A DNA stretch of 42,940 nucleotides from Bryobacteraceae bacterium (GCA_030041985.1 JASIAM010000118.1:1-42940); one strand, 5' to 3'. Positions 1-8,495 are shown, counted from the first letter of the stretch. The notes: generated by a model from the letters alone, not told the origin. A program made the numbers and translations.

Positions 1-2
1 TG

Positions 3-98
3 GACGAAGGGGATCTCGGGGGTGCCGGCGAGAAGCTGGAGCAATACTTCGAGCAGCGGAAAAAGGACCGGGCGGCGAAGCTTCGGAGGGTGAAATGA
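3..98 (+). CDS. 3' end of an unknown protein (partial)
   Basis: An open frame enters from the left edge and stops at the TGA at 96-98. The 31 visible residues are strongly charged, ending in Lys/Arg-rich sequence (RKKDRAAKLRRVK). The N-terminal part is outside the window, so no function can be assigned. The frame is assumed from its lack of stops and its codon use, which resembles its neighbours. Confidence 0.45.
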   Translation, partial: DEGDLGGAGEKLEQYFEQRKKDRAAKLRRVK

Positions 99-155
99 GG
101 CCGTATAAGCCCCAAATTAGTCCCCTCCCCAATACCTAGATTCCTTGTAAGTTAT

Positions 156-242
156 TGGTGCGGATGAGAGGACTTGAACCTCCACTCCCTTGCGGGAACT
201 GGAACCTAAATCCAGCGCGTCTGCCAATTTCGCCACATCCGC
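156..242 (-). tRNA. tRNA-Leu(UAG), 3' CCA encoded
   Basis: The minus strand folds into a complete class II tRNA. The acceptor stem GCGGATG (from 242) pairs with CATCCGC. The anticodon stem CTGGA/TCCAG encloses the loop TTTAGGT, giving anticodon UAG, which reads leucine CUA. There is a long variable arm TTCCCGCAAGGGAG and a T arm GGAGG-TTCAAGT-CCTCT. The discriminator A is at 159 and CCA is encoded at 158-156. It lies 26 bp downstream of the P-loop kinase gene on the same strand. Confidence 0.96.
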
Positions 243-268
243 TTAGAATGGCTGGTAACTATTTCGAA

Positions 269-718
269 TTATAGCGTAGGGATCACGGTGACCCGGTCGA
301 ATCCCTCTTCGGTCGAAGGCGGGACGAGTTTTGCGGCCATGATGGCCAGCACATCCCCCGGCACTATCCTTCGGCGGGCCCGGTTGCGCTCCTGGCATAT
401 GGCGAGCGGCACATTGAAGAACAGCGCTTCCAATTCGCAGCCGTGCGACTTGCCAATTCCAATGTAAGGACGGCGCTCTTCCGGAGTGAGATTGGTCGCG
501 TCGATATAAGTCACCGGCCGGCGTAGAGCCAGCCGATGGAGCAGCAAATAGCGCAGCGTTTGAAAAACCCGGTCGTGAATGGTTTGGATGGTTTCGTCGT
601 CCGCGAGAAGTTTTCGGATGGCGTCGGAGGATAGGGCGGTTGCCCCCAATTGCTCGACGTAGGTCGATTTTCCCGAACCCGGCAAGCCCACCAGCACCAC
701 GATTCGCAGCCGGTCCAC
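269..718 (-). CDS. P-loop kinase, polynucleotide-kinase-like (AAA_33)
   Basis: A small ATP-binding protein related to the kinase domain of Pnkp-type end-healing enzymes. The Walker A motif GLPGSGKST lies near the N terminus. It is followed by an LSSDAIR segment, a YIDATNLTPEER segment typical of the family, and the C-terminal signature RRIVPGDV...MAAKL..P..EEGFD. The frame is open to a TTG at 754, but that would overlap the divergent methyltransferase start at 744. The GTG at 718 gives MDRLRIVVLVGLPGSGKST, a more usual distance to the P-loop, and is preferred. No convincing ribosome site decides it. The substrate is unknown: RNA or DNA 5'-OH ends, or a small molecule, are all possible for this family. 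The tRNA-Leu gene follows on the same strand. Confidence 0.8.
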   Translation of the reverse strand: MDRLRIVVLVGLPGSGKSTYVEQLGATALSSDAIRKLLADDETIQTIHDRVFQTLRYLLLHRLALRRPVTYIDATNLTPEERRPYIGIGKSHGCELEALFFNVPLAICQERNRARRRIVPGDVLAIMAAKLVPPSTEEGFDRVTVIPTL

Positions 719-743
719 TACTGGATCATCATACCCTGGAGAG

Positions 744-1283
744 GTGCCTCGCAATTGGGAAGAACATTTCGCGCAAGCCGCGAATCAGGACTTAACACCC
801 GTTCCGCTGCTGGTGGAGGTGGCGGAAATGCTGCCGCCGGGACGCGCGCTTGATTTGGCCTGTGGAGCCGGGCGCAACGCCCTGTACCTGGCCGGTCTGG
901 GTTGGCGTGTGGCGGCTGTCGATTCTTCACCTACGGCGATCCGGATTCTTCACGAGCGCGCGGCGGAGAGGGGGCTGGCGATCGAAGCCCACCTCGCAGA
1001 TCTGGAGACGGGTGCTTTCCCGATCGAGCCCGCCGCGTACGATCTGATCTGCGACTTCTTTTACTTGCAGCGCAACCTGTTTCCGCAAATTCGGGAAGGG
1101 CTGCGCCCCGGGGGCGTGGTAGCGGCGCAGATTCATCTCCGCGATGAGCAGGCACACAGTTTCGTGCTGGACCCCGGCGAATTGCGAGCCGAGTTTCACG
1201 GTTGGAAAATCCTGTATTATTCCGAAGCTCCGCGCGCCGGAAGCCGGCGGCCCAGCGCGAGGATTATCGCGCGGCGGGCGTAA
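744..1283 (+). CDS. class I SAM-dependent methyltransferase
   Basis: A 179-residue Rossmann-fold methyltransferase. Motif I (LDLACGAGRNALYLA, about residues 36-50) binds S-adenosylmethionine, and VAAVDSSPTAI supplies the acidic residue at the end of beta-2. YDLICDFFYLQRNLFPQI and LRPGGVVAAQIH follow as motifs IV and post-IV. The closest general type is the TehB-like/Methyltransf_25 group, whose substrates range from tellurite to small organics, so the substrate cannot be named. The start is a GTG with GGAG only 2 nt upstream, which is closer than ideal. It is divergent from the P-loop kinase with about 25 bp between the chosen starts. Confidence 0.85.
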   Translation: MPRNWEEHFAQAANQDLTPVPLLVEVAEMLPPGRALDLACGAGRNALYLAGLGWRVAAVDSSPTAIRILHERAAERGLAIEAHLADLETGAFPIEPAAYDLICDFFYLQRNLFPQIREGLRPGGVVAAQIHLRDEQAHSFVLDPGELRAEFHGWKILYYSEAPRAGSRRPSARIIARRA

Positions 1284-1299
1284 GGCTTCTCCTCGCAAC

Positions 1300-2055
1300 T
1301 CACCCCTGCAATGCAGCCAGTGCCCCACTAAGTAAAACAAACACCGCGAGCGGCAGCACTACTGCAAATAGCGCTCCTCCGAAGGAGAGCCGCTTGCCTC
1401 CGGCGGCTTTGAGTCCCACAGCGATCAAGAGCACGATCCAGATCACAAACACATCCACATAACGGGCTACAGTGTACAGGAATTTGGACGAGGTCTGAAG
1501 GTCCATCAATGCGGCGGGATTCGAGAAGAACCCGTTCTGCACATTGAAATCCTCCGGGTGCGGGGTCACGAAGATCACGATCGTCGCAAGCGCACTGTAT
1601 ATGCAGTTGGGTAACGAACCATACGCGAAAGCTGCGAATGCCTGCTTGAACCGGATCGGGACGCCCATCAACCCCTTAATGATCCCCATAGCGATGGCCC
1701 CACCGATCAGGAACATCAGCGGTGTGAACAATGCGGCGGCTATATAGCTAAAAATTGGAAGGATGCGCAGGTATATGTTAAAAACGTTTTGGCGCTGCTC
1801 GGCCGGCATCTGGAGGAGTTGCCGGTTGTTGTCCATCGTTTTGTGCAGGTACGGTTCCCAGCCGATATGCGAGTTGAAGGCGCCGATATAGATAACCGCA
1901 AACACAATCACGATCAGCGTAGGCAGAATCCATCGGGGCCGCTGCGCAATATCGGTAAAGGTTTTCTTGGGCTCGAAGAAGATGCCGATCAGCCGCGAAA
2001 ACTCGCCCATGGGCGTGGCTTCGGATTGGACTTTGGAACTGACCTCGGGGGGCAT
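1300..2055 (-). CDS. Yip1-family integral membrane protein
   Basis: About 251 residues with five or so hydrophobic helices (for example ILPTLIVIVFAVIYIGAF, IFSYIAAALFTPLMFLIGG and VFVIWIVLLIAVGLKAAG). An N-terminal cytoplasmic segment GEFSRLIGIFFEPKKTFTDI is typical of the bacterial Yip1 domain (PF04893), whose function is poorly known. The frame is open to a TTG at 2079. The ATG at 2055 is preferred, although the AGGAG motif upstream lies about 14 nt away, so the start is not certain. It is convergent with the methyltransferase and divergent from the DUF4097 lipoprotein. Confidence 0.75.
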   Translation of the reverse strand: MPPEVSSKVQSEATPMGEFSRLIGIFFEPKKTFTDIAQRPRWILPTLIVIVFAVIYIGAFNSHIGWEPYLHKTMDNNRQLLQMPAEQRQNVFNIYLRILPIFSYIAAALFTPLMFLIGGAIAMGIIKGLMGVPIRFKQAFAAFAYGSLPNCIYSALATIVIFVTPHPEDFNVQNGFFSNPAALMDLQTSSKFLYTVARYVDVFVIWIVLLIAVGLKAAGGKRLSFGGALFAVVLPLAVFVLLSGALAALQG

Positions 2056-2080
2056 ATCGATCGATTGTACTCCTCTCAAT

Positions 2081-2145
2081 AAGCTGTCAGCCGTCAGCTT
2101 TCAGCTCTCAGCCAAACCAAGCTGATCGCTGATGGCTGACAGCTT
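2081..2145. repeat. palindromic TCAGC-unit spacer repeat
   Basis: Perfect 12-bp arms AAGCTGTCAGCC (2081-2092) and GGCTGACAGCTT (2134-2145) enclose 41 bp built from repeated TCAGC on the left half and GCTGA on the right half, so the whole element can form a long hairpin. It fills the spacer between the divergent Yip1 and DUF4097 genes. Two other repeats with different units lie at 22234-22261 and 22556-22638. Confidence 0.85.
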
Positions 2146-2206
2146 TCTTAAAGAAACGGAACAAACGAGGCGTTCGTTCCGTACCTTTTCAGTCGAGGGA
2201 CGTGCA

Positions 2207-3136
2207 ATGCGTGCGAAGCTTGCGTTTTTGGTGTTGACTGCCTGTCTGGCTGGATTGAGCGGTTGCGAATGGGAAGACTTCGGAGCAACGAGATTCAGCA
2301 GGGATTTCCACTATAGCTTTCCACTCCAGTCCGGAGGAAAGGTTTCCGTAGAGACATTCAACGGCCCTGTGGACGTTACCGGCTGGGACCAGCCGACGGT
2401 AGAGATCGATGGCGCCAAGTACGGTTCCACCCCGGAGGCCGCCGATGCCGTCCGGGTTGACATTACCCATACGGCCACCGCCATCGAAATCCATGTGAAC
2501 CGGCCCTACGATCTGCGGGGCAATCTCGGTGCGCGATTTTCCTTGAAAATGCCACGGAAAGCGATTCTGGACCGGGTGGAGAGTTCCAACGGACCGATCG
2601 TAGTTCAGGGTGCTACCGGACCCGCGCGCCTGCGTACATCAAATGGATCTATCCGTGTTGAGAACTTCGATGGGAGCTTGGATGCGCACACGTCTAATGG
2701 CGGCATTGACTTGGCATACATTGGCGGAGAGGCCGTGGCGAGCACGACGAACGGACACATTCAAGCGGAAAATCTCAAGGGGACGCTCGATGCGACCACT
2801 TCCAATAGCAGCATCACGGTTAACCTGAGCGGAGCGCGCCTGTCGCACCCTGTGCGCCTCGAGACTTCGAATAGTCCGGTGGATGTAACGTTGCCGGCGG
2901 GTTTTGAGAACGGCGCGCGGATCAGCACCAGCAACGCTCCGATCGCGATCCGCATGCCCGCCGGGAGCAACGCCCGTGTGCTGGCGAGGACCAATAACGC
3001 CTCCATATCTTCCGATTTCGAGGTGAAAGTAGAGGGGGTGGTCAACAAGAACATTCTGGATGGGCCGATTGGCACCGGTGGGCCGCTGCTGGATCTCACC
3101 ACCTCGAATGCGCCCATACGGCTGCTGCGGCTGTAG
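2207..3136 (+). CDS. DUF4097-type lipoprotein
   Basis: The ATG at 2207 has a GAGGGA ribosome site and begins a lipoprotein signal, MRAKLAFLVLTACLAGLSGC, with a lipobox ending in LSGC. The frame is open upstream to 2132 but that part runs into the palindromic repeat. The mature protein (about 290 residues) is made of short beta-strand repeats punctuated by SNG, TSNG, TTNG, TSNS and TSNAPI turns, as in DUF4097/putative adhesin beta-helix proteins. These are often envelope proteins of unknown role. It is convergent with the 3139-3774 gene, with a 2-bp gap between the stops. Confidence 0.8.
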   Translation: MRAKLAFLVLTACLAGLSGCEWEDFGATRFSRDFHYSFPLQSGGKVSVETFNGPVDVTGWDQPTVEIDGAKYGSTPEAADAVRVDITHTATAIEIHVNRPYDLRGNLGARFSLKMPRKAILDRVESSNGPIVVQGATGPARLRTSNGSIRVENFDGSLDAHTSNGGIDLAYIGGEAVASTTNGHIQAENLKGTLDATTSNSSITVNLSGARLSHPVRLETSNSPVDVTLPAGFENGARISTSNAPIAIRMPAGSNARVLARTNNASISSDFEVKVEGVVNKNILDGPIGTGGPLLDLTTSNAPIRLLRL

Positions 3137-3138
3137 CC

Positions 3139-3774
3139 TCAATTGGCCTTCGTGCTTTCGTCCCGCACTTGTTTCTCGAATGCTTCGAGTGACACGCTGT
3201 GGTAGTCAATCTCGTGGGTGATGCCGTTATCTACTCCCCAAAGAGTGTGCCAGATCTCGGTGCGCTCATTGTTGCGCCTGGTGTAGAGTTTCAGGTGGCC
3301 CAGGGCAACCGCCAGGCCCACAAACCGGTCGGACGGTAAAATGCCGGTTGCCGTGGCGCGGTCCTGATCCAGGTAGTTCTTGGTTTCGTCCTGAGTGGAG
3401 TCGTCTACCCAGATGGCGCGGTCATCGCCAGGCTTGCCGTACTGTTCTTTGAGCAGCGGTTCGATGACCTGGAAGTCGGCGATGAAATCGTTGGCTTCAC
3501 TATGGTCGGCGACAAATAGCACTCTTCCCCGGACCAGTTTGTCCTTGGCGAAGATGTACAGCACCCGCACGTCCAACGCACCCATTTTGAGAGGGCCGTA
3601 CTCGACGATGGTTTCGCCGTTACTGCTGTGGACCTCACTCGGATGCGCCGGCTCAGTCGCTGTGACCTGGGCCTGCGTCATGCCCCAGGTGGCTTTTCGA
3701 AAATCAGGCTGGGAGAAGCCTAGGGCTGGAAAGAACAGTGACGTGGCTATGACGACAAGCAGAATTTTTCGCAT
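3139..3774 (-). CDS. secreted protein of unknown function
   Basis: 211 residues with a signal peptide (MRKILLVVIATSLFFPALGFSQ) and a mature domain starting with FRKATWGMTQAQVTATE, a pattern seen in many short periplasmic proteins of unknown role. No catalytic motif was recognised. It is the last gene of a compact minus-strand set (6841 to 3139), starting 2 bp after the stop of the gene upstream. Translational coupling is therefore likely. Confidence 0.7.
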   Translation of the reverse strand: MRKILLVVIATSLFFPALGFSQPDFRKATWGMTQAQVTATEPAHPSEVHSSNGETIVEYGPLKMGALDVRVLYIFAKDKLVRGRVLFVADHSEANDFIADFQVIEPLLKEQYGKPGDDRAIWVDDSTQDETKNYLDQDRATATGILPSDRFVGLAVALGHLKLYTRRNNERTEIWHTLWGVDNGITHEIDYHSVSLEAFEKQVRDESTKAN

Positions 3775-3776
3775 GG

Positions 3777-4385
3777 CTATTGGGGTAGCGTTTCGCCAGG
3801 TTTCAGCAGCGTGGGCGCTTTGCGTTTCGGTTGCTGGCTGGAGTCATTGGCTTTGGAATCGCTATCAGCCGAGGAATCCCCGTGCTCTTTCTTGTCCTGA
3901 GCCTCGCGGGCCTCGACATCTTTCGATCGCTTGCCGAGATCTTCTTGGGAAGAGTCGATGCTGTCCTGGGTGGTCTCAACGGCCTGCTGCAAAGCAAAAT
4001 CGTAGCGCGAGAGATCCTTGGGCTGAGAGCTTTGGACGCGTTGGAGTACCGGCAAGGTCTGCTTTTCGATGCCCACCACGGCTGCCAGCCCGGGCTTAAC
4101 TTCGAGCTTGCGCAACAGGGCATCGTCGGTGACATCGTCAATCGCGTCCAGGATTTTGGAATAATCCTCCAGGGCATCATGAATCATCACGGAGCGCCCG
4201 GCCTTATCTTTATTGACCAGGCTCTGCACCAAATCCACGCGCTGTTTGGCAAACTTGGCATACAGCTTCAAGCGGTCATTGGGTTCCTGCGCCTCCCGGA
4301 TCTGGTCGGCTTCATCGGCTGTCAGGAAATCGCGTTGCGCCCACAGCGGCGCGGCTAGCACGAGGCACCATAGCAGTTTTTTCAT
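3777..4385 (-). CDS. secreted helical protein of unknown function
   Basis: 202 residues. The signal peptide MKKLLWCLVLAAPLWAQ is followed by a helix-rich mature part with heptad-like charged stretches (about residues 25-150). The tail is disordered and Ser/Asp/Lys-rich (SSADSDSKANDSSQQPKRK) before a LLKPGETLPQ end. No family was recognised. Its start overlaps the stop of the 4382-4819 gene by 4 bp, and the next gene begins 2 bp after its stop, so the genes are almost certainly translated as a unit. Confidence 0.7.
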   Translation of the reverse strand: MKKLLWCLVLAAPLWAQRDFLTADEADQIREAQEPNDRLKLYAKFAKQRVDLVQSLVNKDKAGRSVMIHDALEDYSKILDAIDDVTDDALLRKLEVKPGLAAVVGIEKQTLPVLQRVQSSQPKDLSRYDFALQQAVETTQDSIDSSQEDLGKRSKDVEAREAQDKKEHGDSSADSDSKANDSSQQPKRKAPTLLKPGETLPQ

Positions 4386-4819
4386 TTCTTTTTGCCCCCC
4401 ATGAGGCCGATTAGCAGGTCCTCATGCACCTGCTGCACCTTTTGTTTGGTTTGGTCGAGAATCGAGCGGTCCTGGAAGCTCATGTCGCGTTGCAAGGCAT
4501 CCAGGCTGCGCAGCAATTCGTTGCTTTCGATTTCGGCGCGTTTGAACCAGCGCGGACTGCGGCGCGGATTCTTCCCGGTCTGCTCCAGGGAATCGTAGGC
4601 AAGGCCGACCGATTCCTCGACTTCCCGCGCTTTGCCGCGAACCTTGTCGAGATCGCCGGCATTGTAGGCGGGACGGATGTCCTTGATTGCCGCCAGCGCA
4701 TTGTCCATTGCGAGAGCGGAGCGCTTCTCCAGGTTGGGTTCGGCACGGGCTTCGTCCAAGCTGCCCCACACGGGGCCGGCGGCCACGAGAAACAGGGCGA
4801 TAGATACGACCCGCTTCAT
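4382..4819 (-). CDS. small secreted helical protein
   Basis: 145 residues. The signal peptide MKRVVSIALFLVAAGPVWG precedes an entirely helical mature part (NLEKRSALAMDNALAAIKDI, then a long amphipathic region to VQQVHEDLLIGLMGGKKK). It is probably an extended helical bundle or coiled coil. Its ATG overlaps the stop of the TPR gene by 4 bp, and its stop overlaps the start of the next gene by 4 bp. Function is unknown; the context suggests it works with the TPR protein in the periplasm. Confidence 0.7.
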   Translation of the reverse strand: MKRVVSIALFLVAAGPVWGSLDEARAEPNLEKRSALAMDNALAAIKDIRPAYNAGDLDKVRGKAREVEESVGLAYDSLEQTGKNPRRSPRWFKRAEIESNELLRSLDALQRDMSFQDRSILDQTKQKVQQVHEDLLIGLMGGKKK

Positions 4820-6057
4820 TTGCGGTCCAATTCTCTTTGAATGATACGCTCACGCTGCCGCGCCTGCCACTCCTGGTCGGGATTTTTGCCGCCGCTCAGC
4901 GCCACAAATTGCTGGTAGGCTTCCAGAGCGGGCTTGAGCTGGTGGGCCTTATCCAGAATGATGGCCCGCATGAACCAGTTTCCCGCGGTATTTTCACCCA
5001 ACCGGTGGGCGCGCTCAAAAGCGTCGAGGGCGGGCCCAAAATCTTCCGCAAGGTAAAGCACGCCGCCCAACTCATCCCAGGTGTGCGCGGCTTCCGGTTT
5101 CAGCTTGAGGGCGGCCGTGAACTGATCCGCAGCGGGCCGGTACTGTTTATGGTCGCGCAGTGCGTGGGCATACATGATGCGCAAATCGAAATTGCCGCCG
5201 TCATCGGCCACGGCTTTTTCGAGCAGAGGCAGAGCTTTGTCCAACTGCTGATTAAAGAGGTAGGCCATGGCAAGGCCCAAGCGATTGGCCGCAGTTGGAG
5301 ATTTGCCGTAAGCCTGTTCGAAGGCGGGGATCGCATCGGCGTATTGTTTCGAGTCGAGCAGAAGTTGCGCCAGGTGTTCCTGCGCACCGGGATCATTGGG
5401 AAATTGACGATAGATGCTGATCGCCTCCGGCTTCTGTCCCGATTTTTCATACAGGGCCGCCAATTCGAGCAGCGTATCCCGATACTGCGGGTCGCCGGCC
5501 GCGGCCTTTTGAAAATAGGGCGCAGCTTCGGCCAGCTTGCCCTGAGCGGCGAGGGAGCGGCCCAGACCGAGCAGCGCGGGCGCCGATTTGTCATCGATTG
5601 CGAGAGCCGCCTGGTAGTTTTCCGCGGCTTTGGCGGGGTTCCCCGCCGCCAACTCCGCTTCGCCCAAGTAAAATTGCGGACGGAACTCTTTGGGTTTCTG
5701 CCCGGCGGCTGCTTCGAGCAACGGCGCAGCTTCCGGGGCGCGTTTCTGGCGCAGCAACAGGATGCCGAGATTCAATTGGGCTTCGTACAGCCCCGGTTTC
5801 AACTGCAGAACTTTCTGGTATTCCTGAATACCGTCGCTGTCCTTTCCGAGGAAACTGTAGGCGAGGGCAAGGTTGAAGTGAGCGGAATAGTCGGAGGGGT
5901 CGGAATTGATGACCTGGCGGAAAAGCTGCACCGCGTCCTCATAGCGGTGTTCGTCGAGGGCTTTCATCCCGTCTGCGGCGGGCGACGCGGGTGCTCCTGC
6001 TGCCTGGAAAAAGAGAGCCGCATGGGAAAGAAGAACTGCGGAAGCCAGGAGCATCAT
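4816..6057 (-). CDS. TPR-repeat periplasmic protein
   Basis: 413 residues with an N-terminal signal segment (MMLLASAVLLSHAALFFQAA) followed from about residue 30 to 400 by some ten tetratricopeptide repeats. Examples are YEDAVQLFRQVINSDPSDYS, YSAHFNLALAYSFLGKDSDG and the LRIMYAHALRDHKQYRPAAD region. TPR arrays are protein-binding scaffolds and no enzymatic domain is seen. It heads a chain of overlapping genes with the three secreted proteins downstream. The permease gene upstream ends 43 bp before it. Confidence 0.85.
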   Translation of the reverse strand: MMLLASAVLLSHAALFFQAAGAPASPAADGMKALDEHRYEDAVQLFRQVINSDPSDYSAHFNLALAYSFLGKDSDGIQEYQKVLQLKPGLYEAQLNLGILLLRQKRAPEAAPLLEAAAGQKPKEFRPQFYLGEAELAAGNPAKAAENYQAALAIDDKSAPALLGLGRSLAAQGKLAEAAPYFQKAAAGDPQYRDTLLELAALYEKSGQKPEAISIYRQFPNDPGAQEHLAQLLLDSKQYADAIPAFEQAYGKSPTAANRLGLAMAYLFNQQLDKALPLLEKAVADDGGNFDLRIMYAHALRDHKQYRPAADQFTAALKLKPEAAHTWDELGGVLYLAEDFGPALDAFERAHRLGENTAGNWFMRAIILDKAHQLKPALEAYQQFVALSGGKNPDQEWQARQRERIIQRELDRK

Positions 6058-6100
6058 ATTCAGATTCTAATCCCAGCGGCGCGAAAAACAGGCTGTGGTG

Positions 6101-6841
6101 CTACCCTGCCCAGGCTTGCACAAGCAAGAGAAGCCCAATCGCCATCAATCCCAGATGCACCGCGGACTGGAACCGGCTGGAGTTCAGGCGATGGTTGAGT
6201 TTCCGTCCCAAAAACGTTGCCGCTACGATTGACGGTAGCGATCCGATATAGAAGCGGTTTACCCGGGGAGTCCAAAGCCCGGCTAACCCGTAGCCGCACA
6301 TCCCGATGAGGCTTGCCGGGAGAAAATATCCCTGAAGTGTCGCGCGGAATTGCTTGGGAGGCCAGCCGCGGAGAGAGCCGTAGATGGCGAGCGGCGGTCC
6401 GTTCATCCCATAAGCGCCGCCCAACACGCCGGCAGTGAACCCAAACAGCCATGAGTATCCGTCGTGAGCTAATTCGCGGTGCCTGGGCCCGAGTACCGAG
6501 TAAGCTCCGAAAGCGAGAATCACGCCGCCCAAAGCGGCCTTTACGGCTGCTTCGGGGATTGATTTCAGGAGCAATAGTCCGAGGGGGATGCCTGCTACCG
6601 TCGAAAGCACTAACCCGGCAGCGCTGCGCATTTGAATATGACGCCAATCCTGCACAACCGCGATCAGCGCGATGGTAATGGAGGCCAGCACGGCTACGGG
6701 CGCAGCCACCTGAACGGGAATCACCAAAGCGAGAAGAGGCACGGCGACCAGGGACTCTCCAAATCCCAATGCAGATCGAATGGCTGATGCCACCAACAGG
6801 ACAGCGGCAACTGCGAGCTGTGCCGGTTCGACATGGAACAT
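6101..6841 (-). CDS. TauE/SafE-family permease
   Basis: 246 residues with about seven or eight hydrophobic helices and the two-fold internal repeat of the TauE/SafE (sulfite exporter) family. The first half carries [20 protein letters not shown] and the second half [20 protein letters not shown], the usual signature positions. Members export or import sulfite, sulfoacetate and other organic anions, so the substrate here is not defined. Start ATG at 6841. It is divergent from the nitrile hydratase genes with 85 bp between starts, and lies in line with the TPR gene set downstream. Confidence 0.85.
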   Translation of the reverse strand: MFHVEPAQLAVAAVLLVASAIRSALGFGESLVAVPLLALVIPVQVAAPVAVLASITIALIAVVQDWRHIQMRSAAGLVLSTVAGIPLGLLLLKSIPEAAVKAALGGVILAFGAYSVLGPRHRELAHDGYSWLFGFTAGVLGGAYGMNGPPLAIYGSLRGWPPKQFRATLQGYFLPASLIGMCGYGLAGLWTPRVNRFYIGSLPSIVAATFLGRKLNHRLNSSRFQSAVHLGLMAIGLLLLVQAWAG

Positions 6842-6926
6842 TGCTTTCAGCTTACATCGCCGGACATGGAAGAACGGACGCTCGGCCGCCCTCTCAGAAA
6901 CCTTATATACTTCGGAGATTGCCGTT

Positions 6927-7547
6927 ATGTCCGATGACCAGCACGATCACCAGGTAGTTCCCTCCGATCCAGCGTTGCGTACAAAGGCGCTCGAATCATT
7001 GCTGGTGGAAAAAGGACTCGTCGATCCTGCCGCCCTCGACGCTATCGTTGACACTTACGAAAACAAGATTGGGCCGCGCAATGGCGCGCGAGTTGTGGCG
7101 CGTGCCTGGGTTGACCCTGACTACAAGGAACGGCTGCTGCGAGACGCCGGTCCGGCGATCGCGGAACTCGGCTATTCGGGTGCCCAGGGCGAGCATATGG
7201 TGGTTGTCGAGAACACTGGGAAGGTGCATAACCTGGTCGTCTGCACACTGTGTTCCTGTTATCCGTGGGCGGTGCTCGGGCTGCCGCCAGTTTGGTACAA
7301 GTCGGCCCCATACCGTTCGCGAGCGGTGATTGATCCGCGCGGCGTGCTGCATGAGTTGGGAACGGAACTGGGGGAAGATGTCGAGATCCGGGTATGGGAC
7401 AGCACGGCTGAGATCCGCTATCTCGTGCTGCCGGAGCGGCCATCCGGCACGGGGAACATGACTGAGGAGGAACTGGCCGCTTTGGTCACACGGGACTCGA
7501 TGATTGGAGTTGCTAAAGTCGCTGCGTTTGACGGAACGAAGGCATGA
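6927..7547 (+). CDS. nthA: nitrile hydratase alpha subunit, cobalt type
   Basis: 206 residues from the ATG at 6927, which has a GGAG about 9 nt upstream; the open frame reaches 6780 but that part overlaps the divergent permease. The enzyme hydrates nitriles to amides and holds the metal in a Cys-rich claw. The signature [10 protein letters not shown] (Cys106, Cys109 and Cys111) is present. The Thr after the first Cys marks the non-corrin cobalt type; iron types have Ser there. Upstream features of the family are also seen: the [16 protein letters not shown] segment and the [10 protein letters not shown] segment. The stop overlaps the beta-subunit start by 4 bp (ATGA). Confidence 0.95.
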   Translation: MSDDQHDHQVVPSDPALRTKALESLLVEKGLVDPAALDAIVDTYENKIGPRNGARVVARAWVDPDYKERLLRDAGPAIAELGYSGAQGEHMVVVENTGKVHNLVVCTLCSCYPWAVLGLPPVWYKSAPYRSRAVIDPRGVLHELGTELGEDVEIRVWDSTAEIRYLVLPERPSGTGNMTEEELAALVTRDSMIGVAKVAAFDGTKA

Positions 7548-8206
7548 ACGGCATTCATGACATGGGCGGGATGCACGGGGCGGGACCGATACGGCATGAG
7601 GAAAACGAGCCCGTATTCCACGAGAGCTGGGAGGGCCGGGTCTTCGCCATCACGTTCGCAATGAATGCATGGAAAAAGTGGAACATTGATGCCAGCCGCC
7701 ACGGGATCGAACAGATTTCCCCAGCCGATTATTTGCGCATGAGCTACTACGAGAAATGGCTGGCGCGGCAAATCGGACTGCTGGTGAAACATGGCCTGGT
7801 GACACAGGAGGAGATCGATACGGGCAGGCCGGCGCCCGGTTCCGCTAAGGCAATACCGCCATTCACAGTTGCCAATGCAGCACCGGCGGTTGCGCAACGG
7901 CCGAGTTACGCTCGTCCCGAAGCGGATGCGAAAGCGCGCTTCCAGGTGGGCGACCGCGTGCGCGCGCGCAAAATCAACCCGGCAGGCCACACGCGCCTGC
8001 CGCGCTACGCGAGGGGCCGCGAAGGTGTTGTCGAGCGGCACCACGGAATTTTCGTGTTTCCGGACACGAATGCACAGTTTCAGGGCGAACACCCGCAGCA
8101 CCTCTATTCCGTGCGGTTCCGCGCGCAAGAGTTATGGGGTGAGACTGCTTCGCCCCGGGACTCTGTTCATCTTGATCTGTGGGACAGCTACCTTGAGCAC
8201 GCCTGA
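7544..8206 (+). CDS. nthB: nitrile hydratase beta subunit
   Basis: 220 residues, the usual size for the beta partner. The N-terminal signature [16 protein letters not shown] is diagnostic. [20 protein letters not shown] forms the helical part that packs on the alpha subunit. The C-terminal SH3-like barrel carries [20 protein letters not shown] and the family's [11 protein letters not shown] ending. The two subunits form the alpha-beta active site at their interface. The gene is coupled to nthA by a 4-bp overlap. The accessory-protein remnant begins in its last codons. Confidence 0.95.
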   Translation: MNGIHDMGGMHGAGPIRHEENEPVFHESWEGRVFAITFAMNAWKKWNIDASRHGIEQISPADYLRMSYYEKWLARQIGLLVKHGLVTQEEIDTGRPAPGSAKAIPPFTVANAAPAVAQRPSYARPEADAKARFQVGDRVRARKINPAGHTRLPRYARGREGVVERHHGIFVFPDTNAQFQGEHPQHLYSVRFRAQELWGETASPRDSVHLDLWDSYLEHA

Positions 8207-8434
8207 CCTGAACTCGCTACCATTGCTGCCGCGTGACGATGACGGACCGGTGTTTGCCGAGCCCTGGCAGGCCCAGGCATTCGGTCTGGCGGTGCGGCTC
8301 TGGAGCGGCTGGTCACACGCAAAGGCTTGACCGACACCGCAGCGCTGACGGCGCGCAAAGAAGCGTGGGCGGACGCGTACCGGCACACGCCCCATGGGCA
8401 GCCCGTGGTTTTAACACGGATGCATCGGCAATGA
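8193..8434 (+). pseudogene. nitrile hydratase accessory (activator) gene, internally deleted
   Basis: The frame from TTG 8193, overlapping nthB by 14 bp, reads [20 protein letters not shown] then FAEPWQAQAFGLAVRL. This is the N-terminal half of the small activator that loads metal into nitrile hydratase. At about 8298 the protein is interrupted: frame 1 runs to a TGA at 8328-8330. A +1 shifted frame continues with the C-terminal part of the same family (ALERLVTRKGLTDTAALTAR, EAWADAYRHTPHGQPV) to a TGA at 8432-8434. The middle of the family, by recall roughly 45-50 residues including the YYEHW region, is missing. A deletion with frameshift explains this best. Confidence 0.85.
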
Positions 8435-8495
8435 CTCCCGGACGTGACGCCCCAGAGCTTGTGCTCAGACCGATTTTAGTAAAAGACGTGGAGGG

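Noticed and set aside
4837-6198. Long open frame (453 codons) on the plus strand opposite the TPR gene
   Set aside because: It is antisense to a clear TPR repeat protein, lacks a domain, and is explained by high GC and codon bias.
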